This document shows positions 58,506 to 64,000 of a DNA stretch of 64,000 nucleotides, piece after piece (within the stretch, counting starts at the first letter, position 1; each line of letters begins with the position of its first letter). Below the pieces are notes generated by a model. That model saw only the letters and a list, made by a program, of their open reading frames with translations, had not been told where the DNA came from and made no database searches. The position numbers and the translations under genes are program-made. Source of the stretch: Halorubrum salipaludis (GTDB taxonomy: Archaea; Halobacteriota; Halobacteria; Halobacteriales; Haloferacaceae); contig NZ_NSKC01000001.1 in assembly GCF_002286985.1 (NCBI RefSeq), positions 1 to 64,000 on the forward strand. The letters run 5' to 3'.

Positions 58506-60668
58506 CTACGAGTCCGCCTCCACCGCCTCGATCAACAGCTCCGCGACGTCGACGATCTCCACCTCGTCTTCGAAGTCCCCCGTCTTCCGCCCGTCTTCGA
58601 ACATCGTCGTGCACATCGGGCAGGCGACGACGAACTTCTCTATCGCGCCGCCGGCGTCCGTGTCCTCGACCGCCTCGCGGAGGCGCTCCTCGCTCGGCTT
58701 GACGTCCTCGTCGTGTTCGGTCCACAGGCCGCCCCCGCCGCCGCCACAGCAGAACGAGTCGTCCCGCGAGCGCGGCATCTCGTGGAGGTCGGCGCCGGTC
58801 GCTTCGATCAGCTCGCGGGGGGCCTCGTACTCGTCGTTGTACCGCCCGAGGTGACACGGGTCGTGGTAGGTGACGGTGTAGTCGAGCTCGTCGCCGGACA
58901 GGCCGAGCCGGCCCGCCTCGACCAGCTCCTCGACCACCTGCGTCCAGTGGAACACGTCGATCTCCCCCTCGGGGTTCCACGGCTCCTCGCGGTCGAACGG
59001 CATCATCGGGTCGTCCGCGAACTCCGCGAAGTCGACCTCGGGGTACTCGTTTTTGATGGTGTTATAGGAGTGCGGATCGGTACAGACGATCGAGTCGAAC
59101 TCGCAGTCCGCGAACGTCTCGACGTGGTGGCCCGCCAGCTCGAGGTAGAGGAACTCCTCGCCGATCCGCCGGATGTCGTTGCCGTCGGTCTTCTCGTCGT
59201 CGAATAAGATTCCGAACTCGACGCCCGCCTCGTCGAACAGCCGGGCCAGCGCCCGGGCGACCTTCCTGTTCCGGTCGTCGAAGCTCGGGTAGTCGCCGAC
59301 GTACCAGAGGTACTCCACCTCGCGCTCGCGGGCGTCCGGGACCTCCACGTCCTCGTCGAGGTCGTCTGCCCAGTCGCCGCGGGCCGACTGCGACTCGCCG
59401 AAGGTGTTCCCCTTCTGCATCACGTCCTGGAACACGTCCTGGAGGTTCGAGTCGACCGCCCCCTCGTCGACGAGCTGGCGGTTCATCTTGGTGAACGAGG
59501 TGAGGTGTTCGATGTCGACGGGGCAGGCGTCCATGCAGGCCATACACGACATACAGGACTCCATCGACTCGCTCGCGATGACGCCCCCCTCGTCGGCGAC
59601 GATGGGGACGGTTCCTCCATCAGTCGCGACCGCGTTCCCGTCCCCCGCACCCGCCACCGCGTCGTCGCTCACGGACTCGCGGTACGCCTTCAGGTCCAAG
59701 ATTACGTCCCGGGGGTCGAGGTTCCGGCCGACGGTCTCGGCGGGGCAGGCCGACGAGCACCGCCCGCACTTCGTGCAGGCGTCGCCGTCCATGAGCTCCT
59801 TCCAGGTGAAGTCCTCGATCGACTCGGCGTTGGTGTGATCGAGGTCGGCGGGGACGTTCGGGAGCCGCGCGCCCGCGTTCTCGTCGCGGGCGACGACGTT
59901 CGCGAACGAGGAGATCATGTGGAACGGCTTCGCGTACGGGATCCACGCGATGAACGCGAACGCCAGGAGCGAGTGGCTCCACCAGACGACGCCGTAGAGC
60001 GCCTCGGCGCCCGCGGGCGTGAGGCCCGCCGCCTCGAAGCCGGCCGCCATCGCCATGCCGACGAAGCTCACCGTCTCCGTCGCCCGCGCGGGCTGGCCGA
60101 CGATACCGAGCGCCTGCACGACGAAGCCGCCGACGCCGAGCGCGAAGAGCGTCCAGACGAACGCGTCGTCCTCCAGCGAGGTGTGTTTGCCCCACAGCCG
60201 TCCCTCTCGGTTCCGGTAGCGACGGACCATCGCCATCCCGACGCCGACGACGAACAGCAGGCCGAACGCGTCGACGACGAACTGGTAGGCCAGGTAGAAG
60301 TCGCCCACCCAGAACGACTCGCCCGCGATCGGGCGGTACACGTCGATGTCGAACCCGAGGATCGTCGTCGCGACGAGCAGGGTGAGGAACCCCCACAGCA
60401 CGAGCGTGTGCATCACCCCGGCGTACAGGTCCCGGTCGAACTGGTTCTCGTTCGAGAGCACCGTCTTCGTCGCCGCGACCGTCCGGGCGGGGAGGTCCGA
60501 CAGCCGGTCGCGGGGGTCCGCGCTCCCCCGCGCGTACGCCGCGAACCGGGCGTACACCCCGTACAGGAACACGAGGATCGCGACCGCCGCGAGCCAGTAG
60601 AACGCGGCCTTCCCGACCGGGCCGATCGTCCAGAACGTCTCCCGAGTGGCCGCCTGCATGGGAGTCAT
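58506..60668 (-). CDS. HdrD/GlpC-like membrane Fe-S oxidoreductase
   Basis: This 720-aa protein has about five or six N-terminal hydrophobic helices, including His-rich ones (GVMHTLVLWGF, WWSHSLLAF) suited to haem b. Two 4Fe-4S ferredoxin motifs follow (CTKCGRCSSACPAE about 296-309, CMSCMACMDACPVD about 376-389). The C-terminal part carries two CCG cysteine motifs (YHDPCHLGRYND; SFCCGGGGGG and CPMC). The layout resembles DUF3483/HdrD-type quinone-linked oxidoreductases that accept electrons from partners such as ETF or D-lactate dehydrogenase. No partner gene is adjacent. TATA-like CTTTAACC (minus strand, about 60693-60702) fits the start. Confidence 0.92.
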   Translation of the reverse strand: MTPMQAATRETFWTIGPVGKAAFYWLAAVAILVFLYGVYARFAAYARGSADPRDRLSDLPARTVAATKTVLSNENQFDRDLYAGVMHTLVLWGFLTLLVATTILGFDIDVYRPIAGESFWVGDFYLAYQFVVDAFGLLFVVGVGMAMVRRYRNREGRLWGKHTSLEDDAFVWTLFALGVGGFVVQALGIVGQPARATETVSFVGMAMAAGFEAAGLTPAGAEALYGVVWWSHSLLAFAFIAWIPYAKPFHMISSFANVVARDENAGARLPNVPADLDHTNAESIEDFTWKELMDGDACTKCGRCSSACPAETVGRNLDPRDVILDLKAYRESVSDDAVAGAGDGNAVATDGGTVPIVADEGGVIASESMESCMSCMACMDACPVDIEHLTSFTKMNRQLVDEGAVDSNLQDVFQDVMQKGNTFGESQSARGDWADDLDEDVEVPDAREREVEYLWYVGDYPSFDDRNRKVARALARLFDEAGVEFGILFDDEKTDGNDIRRIGEEFLYLELAGHHVETFADCEFDSIVCTDPHSYNTIKNEYPEVDFAEFADDPMMPFDREEPWNPEGEIDVFHWTQVVEELVEAGRLGLSGDELDYTVTYHDPCHLGRYNDEYEAPRELIEATGADLHEMPRSRDDSFCCGGGGGGLWTEHDEDVKPSEERLREAVEDTDAGGAIEKFVVACPMCTTMFEDGRKTGDFEDEVEIVDVAELLIEAVEADS

Positions 60669-60772
60669 GATCGATCACGCGGATACGGCGGGGTTAAAGC
60701 TTGCCACAACGCGGGGCGCGTCGTCGGCCGTTTCCGGGGCGATCCCGCCGCCTCCTCTCGGTCGGCGGCGAG

Positions 60773-61486
60773 CTACACGACGGTCGCCACGGCGGCCGCC
60801 GCCAACCCCCCGCCGACCGCGAGCGCCGGGAGGTCGGCGGGCCCGAGCGCCAGCCGCGGGAGCGTCGGATTCCACGCGAAACACCGGGCGTTCAGCGCGG
60901 TCCCCAGCCGGTCGGCCCGCCCGAACGCGCGATTGAGCCCCGCGACGGCGACGAGCCGCATCCGCTCGCGGACCGGGAGCGTCCCGCCGCCGCGCGCCCG
61001 GACCGCCTCGCGGGCGGTCAGCAGGTCCCGCCGGAGGAGCGGGAGGAACCGGAACACGAGCGCGACGCCGACCCCGAGGAACTGACCGGGTCTCCCCGGG
61101 ATCGCGCGCTGGATCGCCGCCCGCGAGTCCCGGACCGGGGTCGACCTGACGTAGCCGGCGGCGACGACGAGGATCAGCAGGACGCGGTAGCTCGCGAGCC
61201 CCGTGGCCGCGGCGCGCTCGACCCGGAACCACGGCGCCCCGAGCGTCGCACCGGCGATCAGGGGGGCGAGGAGGAGCACCGGGAACGCGGCCCGGTAGGT
61301 CCAGAGGTCCCGCGGTCCGCCCCCCGCGAGGAACAGGCAGGCGACGGCGAGGAGGGTGAGCGCGGCGAGCCCGCGGGGCGTCGTGTACGCGTACGCGGCG
61401 GCCGCGAACCCGGCCTGCACGAGGAGCTTCGACCGCGGGTCGAGCCGGTGGGCGAGCGAGTCGCCGGGGACGTACGAGAGGGTCAC
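60773..61486 (-). CDS. bioN: ECF transporter T component (BioN/CbiQ family)
   Basis: This 237-aa EcfT protein has four or five hydrophobic helices. The coupling-helix signature AREAVRARGG contains the Ala-Arg-Gly motif that binds the ATPase. It is the energy-coupling transmembrane part of an ECF importer. Starting at GTG 61484-61486, it overlaps the ATPase stop (GTGA). Adjacent bioY makes biotin the likely substrate, so the name BioN is inferred from context. Confidence 0.88.
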   Translation of the reverse strand: MTLSYVPGDSLAHRLDPRSKLLVQAGFAAAAYAYTTPRGLAALTLLAVACLFLAGGGPRDLWTYRAAFPVLLLAPLIAGATLGAPWFRVERAAATGLASYRVLLILVVAAGYVRSTPVRDSRAAIQRAIPGRPGQFLGVGVALVFRFLPLLRRDLLTAREAVRARGGGTLPVRERMRLVAVAGLNRAFGRADRLGTALNARCFAWNPTLPRLALGPADLPALAVGGGLAAAAVATVV

Positions 61487-62301
61487 TGGTCGGTGGGGCC
61501 GCCGGTCTCGTGCTCTGAGGGCTCGCCGGGCTCGCGCCCGGTGGGCCCGCCGGTCTCACCGAAGTCGAACGACGCCGGCACCCGCACGTCGAGCCCCGGC
61601 AGCTTCTCGGCCGCCGCCCGCGGCGCGTCGTCGACGGCGACGCGCCCCGCGGACAGCCCGACCACCCGGTCCGCGAGTCCGAGCACGTCGCGGAGGTCGT
61701 GAGTGACGGCGATCACGCTCGTCCCGGCCGCGTGCAGCTCGCGCAGGCGGTCGAGCACCGAGCGCCGGGCCGGCTCGTCGAGGCCGGTGAACGGCTCGTC
61801 TAAGACGAGGTGATCGGGCTCCATCGCGAGCGCGCCCGCGATCGCGACGCGCTCGCGCTCGCCCCCGGAGAGGCCCGCGATCCGGTCGTCTCCGCGCCCG
61901 GCCATGTTCACCGCCGCGAGCGCGTCCTCGACGCGCCGGTCGATCTCGGCGTGCGAGCACCCGAGGTTCTCCGGGCCGAACGCCACGTCGGCGCCGACGG
62001 TGGCGGCGACCAGCTGGTCGCGCGGGTCCTGGAACACCATGCCGACCGCCGAGCGCGCGGCGACGAGGTCGTCGCTCACGGGGGTTCCATTCACCGAGAC
62101 CGTCCCCGCGTCCGGCGTCACGAGCCCGTTGAAGGACCTGACAAGCGTCGTCTTGCCGGAGCCGTTCGCGCCGGCGACGACGAGGAACTCGCCGTCGGCG
62201 ACCGAGAGGGTCACGTCGTCGACCGCGACGACGCCGGCGTCGCCCTCCGCGCCTCCCGCGGCGCCGCCGAACCGGCAGGTGACGCCGTCGGCCTCGATCA
62301 C
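61483..62301 (-). CDS. bioM: ECF transporter ATPase (BioM/CbiO family)
   Basis: This 272-aa ABC ATPase has Walker A GANGSGKTTLV (about 42-52), Q-loop MVFQDPRDQLVA, signature LSGGERERV, Walker B LVLDEPF and the H-loop VTHDLRDVLG. There is only one ATPase gene, as in BioMNY systems, so it would homodimerise. It lies 30 nt after bioY on the same strand and overlaps the T-component gene. An acidic C-terminal tail (about 25 residues) is unconserved. Confidence 0.9.
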   Translation of the reverse strand: MIEADGVTCRFGGAAGGAEGDAGVVAVDDVTLSVADGEFLVVAGANGSGKTTLVRSFNGLVTPDAGTVSVNGTPVSDDLVAARSAVGMVFQDPRDQLVAATVGADVAFGPENLGCSHAEIDRRVEDALAAVNMAGRGDDRIAGLSGGERERVAIAGALAMEPDHLVLDEPFTGLDEPARRSVLDRLRELHAAGTSVIAVTHDLRDVLGLADRVVGLSAGRVAVDDAPRAAAEKLPGLDVRVPASFDFGETGGPTGREPGEPSEHETGGPTDQ

Positions 62302-62331
62302 GGGTTCGCCTCCTGAGCGATCACGGCGGCC

Positions 62332-62913
62332 TCACGCGGCCGCGACCGCGTCGGAGCGAACGATGCCGACCGCGGCCGCGACCTTCAGCGCCTCCGCGGG
62401 CAGGAACGCGACCGCGCCCACGGTCACCGCCTCGACGGGGCCGAGCGCGAGCACGTACGCGAGCCCGGCGACGCCGAGCGCGTAGATGACGACGGTGCCG
62501 AGGACCATCGCGCCCACAAGCGTCGGCAGCCCGACCGTGTCGAGGTCGCGGAGGGTCACGCCGCGGTGAACGACCGCGCCGACGGCGGCGGCGGCCAGCG
62601 GGTACGACCAGAGGTAGCCCGCCGACTGGCCGACGAGCGCGCCCACGCCCGCGGAGCCGCCCTCGAACACCGGGGCGCCGACCGCGCCCGCCGCGAGGTA
62701 GAGGACGAGGGACGCGGCCCCCCACACCGGACCGAGGTAGATCCCGGCGAGGAACACGCCGAGCACCTGGAGCGTCACCGAGACGGGCGAGACGGGATTC
62801 GGGAAGGTCACGTACGCGAACGCGCCGACGAGCGCGGCGAAGAGCGCCGCGCGAGCGAGGTTCGTCGCGGCCTCGTCGCCGACGAGATCCACCGACTCCG
62901 TGCTGGTTGCCAT
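62332..62913 (-). CDS. bioY: Biotin transporter S component BioY
   Basis: This 193-aa protein has six hydrophobic helices and typical BioY landmarks: AYVTFPNPVSPVSVTLQVLG, with PVSVTLQ in the biotin-contact region, and GGSAGVGALVGQSAGYLWSY (here SAGVGALVGQSAGYL). It binds biotin and docks on the T component. TATA-like GGTTTACGAG (minus strand, about 62928-62937) fits leaderless ATG 62913. Gene order bioY-bioM-bioN on one strand supports a complete importer. Confidence 0.95.
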   Translation of the reverse strand: MATSTESVDLVGDEAATNLARAALFAALVGAFAYVTFPNPVSPVSVTLQVLGVFLAGIYLGPVWGAASLVLYLAAGAVGAPVFEGGSAGVGALVGQSAGYLWSYPLAAAAVGAVVHRGVTLRDLDTVGLPTLVGAMVLGTVVIYALGVAGLAYVLALGPVEAVTVGAVAFLPAEALKVAAAVGIVRSDAVAAA

Positions 62914-63061
62914 GTCTCCGAGACCCTCGTAAACCGACTTGAAGGTACTGGTTGACGACGAGAGAAGGGGGGAGGGCTCCGTCGGTCGTCGATCGTCTCG
63001 CCGAAAGCCGGCTCGGGCCGGACGCGAGGCTTATTTGTCGTCGGCGCGTATCGCCCCGTCC

Positions 63062-63736
63062 ATGGACGAGAAGACCTCCGAGCTCCGCGATCTCTTCGTC
63101 GAGACCACCGGGTCCGAGACGGTGACCGAGCGGCAGGCGGAGTCGCGCGGGACGCTCACCGACCGCGACGAGGCGGCGGTCGACGAGCGGCTCCGCGAGC
63201 TCGTCGCCGCGATGCGCGAGCGCTACGACTTCTCGACCGACCTCGACGACGCGACCTACGTCCGGATCGCTCGCGGGCGCTTCGAGGAGGAGGACGACGA
63301 GGCGATCGCGACCGCGCTCGTCGAGGAGCGCGAGGCCGACGGGGACGGCGATGGGGCGGGAGGCGAGTCGGGCGCCCCGCCCGTCGTCGACCCCGGAACG
63401 GTCCGCGACGCCCGGCTCGACCTCCACCTCGTCCGCGAGGCCGACCGCGAGGTCGGCGACGCCGCGTTCGCGTACGACGACCTGAAGCAGTTGACCGCCG
63501 AGGGTCGCTCGATCCCGGAGTGCGCCGAGGCGCTCGACGCCGACCCCGACGCCGTCGCGAAACACGCCCGCGTCGCCCGCGTGGACCTGACCTCCACCCG
63601 CGCGAACGACCGCTTCCGCGACGAGTTCCGCGACCTCCTCACCGACGCCGAGATCGAGGGCTCACACGCCGAGACCGCCCGCGACGACGGCCTCGAAGAG
63701 GCGACCGAGGACATCGAGACCGACGTTTCCTTATAA
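63062..63736 (+). CDS. Conditioned-medium-induced protein 4-like haloarchaeal protein
   Basis: This 224-aa acidic protein starts MDEKTSELRDLFVETTGSE, the beginning shared by haloarchaeal proteins annotated conditioned medium-induced protein 4. It contains ERYDFSTDLDD, an acidic Gly linker (about residues 99-118) and helical segments with a possible HTH-like stretch (YDDLKQLTAEGRSIPECAE, DPDAVAKHARVAR). Function is not established; the annotation name reflects expression, not activity. TATA-like GGCTTATTTG (about 63028-63037) supports ATG 63062. The last codon and stop (TTATAA) are part of a CTTATAA box next to repeat copy C. Confidence 0.85.
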   Translation: MDEKTSELRDLFVETTGSETVTERQAESRGTLTDRDEAAVDERLRELVAAMRERYDFSTDLDDATYVRIARGRFEEEDDEAIATALVEEREADGDGDGAGGESGAPPVVDPGTVRDARLDLHLVREADREVGDAAFAYDDLKQLTAEGRSIPECAEALDADPDAVAKHARVARVDLTSTRANDRFRDEFRDLLTDAEIEGSHAETARDDGLEEATEDIETDVSL

Positions 63737-63739
63737 ACC

Positions 63740-64000
63740 GAACTGCGGTCGGCGCGTGCCGGCGAGCGGGCCATCGGCCCGCGAGCCGCACGCGCGAGGG
63801 AGTCGCTGGCGCCTTATAAGGCGCCAGCGACAGGGCGAGAGCGAAGCTCTCGCTTGCAACCGGACGTAGTCCGGTGACGAGGCTGGGGAGGCGTGAGGCT
63901 GCTGTGCGGGGTGGGACTCAAAGGGGCAGCCGGGAGGACGGCGCAGGCGACACAAGCACCGCAACGAGGGAGCGATAGCGACCGAGTGAGGAGCGTGGTT
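63740..64000 (+). repeat. Dispersed hairpin repeat, copy C (cut by the window end)
   Basis: Elements in order: CGGC-GCGT-GCCG (63750-63761); GCGGGCC-ATC-GGCCCGC (63766-63782); CACGCGCGAGG; a perfect 30-nt palindrome GTCGCTGGCGCCTTA plus its complement (63802-63831); GCGAGAGC-GAA-GCTCTCGC (63835-63853); ACCGGAC-GTA-GTCCGGT (63859-63875); then the core from GAGGCTGGGGAGG (63879) to AAGCACCGCA (about 63963). It starts four nucleotides after the stop codon of the preceding gene. Its 3' end lies outside the window. Confidence 0.8.

Overview
The window is a haloarchaeal chromosome segment, most like Halorubrum or a close relative in Haloferacales. Evidence: very high GC with coding third positions almost all G/C, acidic proteins, Tat-type lipoprotein signals on the solute-binding proteins, and TATA boxes about 25-30 nt upstream of start codons, which implies mostly leaderless transcripts. 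Operon genes overlap by ATGA, GTGA or TGATG. The chromosomal order ncsA / ftsZ2 / cdrS / cdrL is typical of Halobacteria. I see no rRNA, tRNA, CRISPR array, transposase or prophage.

Layout. (1) 1-16073: after the 5' end of icd comes a carboxylate-catabolism island. It holds two paralogous FAD dehydrogenases, a D-2-hydroxyacid dehydrogenase with a UspA protein, a DASS carboxylate transporter, a complete tripartite tricarboxylate transporter (TctC, TctB, TctA), two M29/NicX-like metalloenzymes, a zinc alcohol dehydrogenase, a PrpF-type isomerase coupled to the second FAD dehydrogenase, and an IclR regulator flanked by copies of one palindrome. (2) 16074-17063: a non-coding kilobase containing an AT-rich block. 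(3) 17064-35441: housekeeping and mixed genes: lipoate ligase, endonuclease IV, methyltransferase, KDG kinase, a DUF4129/DUF58 membrane operon, an MBL hydrolase, a PAS kinase, a phosphoribosyltransferase with an HD nucleotidase, an Mqo-like oxidoreductase, an HD phosphohydrolase, YeiH and MTA phosphorylase. (4) 35786-44344: chromosome and cell-division block: scpA, smc and a coiled-coil protein, then cdrL, cdrS-ftsZ2 and ncsA. (5) 44980-52446: DUF4442, receiver-PAS, alpha/beta hydrolase, MeaB with the B12 subunit of methylmalonyl-CoA mutase, a glyoxalase-fold protein and a 752-aa HhH protein. (6) 52573-58477: the phosphate operon pstSCAB-phoU and a divergent small gene. (7) 58506-63736: an HdrD-like Fe-S membrane oxidoreductase, a biotin-type ECF transporter and a small haloarchaeal protein.

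Most notable is a dispersed repeat present in four copies (28122-28216 minus, 35451-35762 plus, 44440-44893 minus, 63740-64000+ plus). Each begins with a GCGT-loop hairpin and a second hairpin whose arms differ between copies but stay complementary. A variable array of tiny-loop hairpins follows, then (in three copies) a conserved core of about 100 nt, and in the three copies whose 3' end lies in the window a CGCTTATAA box. In two copies a CTTATAA box at the 5' side supplies the last Leu codon and the stop codon of the upstream gene. This looks like a structured RNA family or a non-autonomous element. Second come the carboxylate/heteroaromatic island and the clusters of candidate operators at iclR and at cdrS-ftsZ2.
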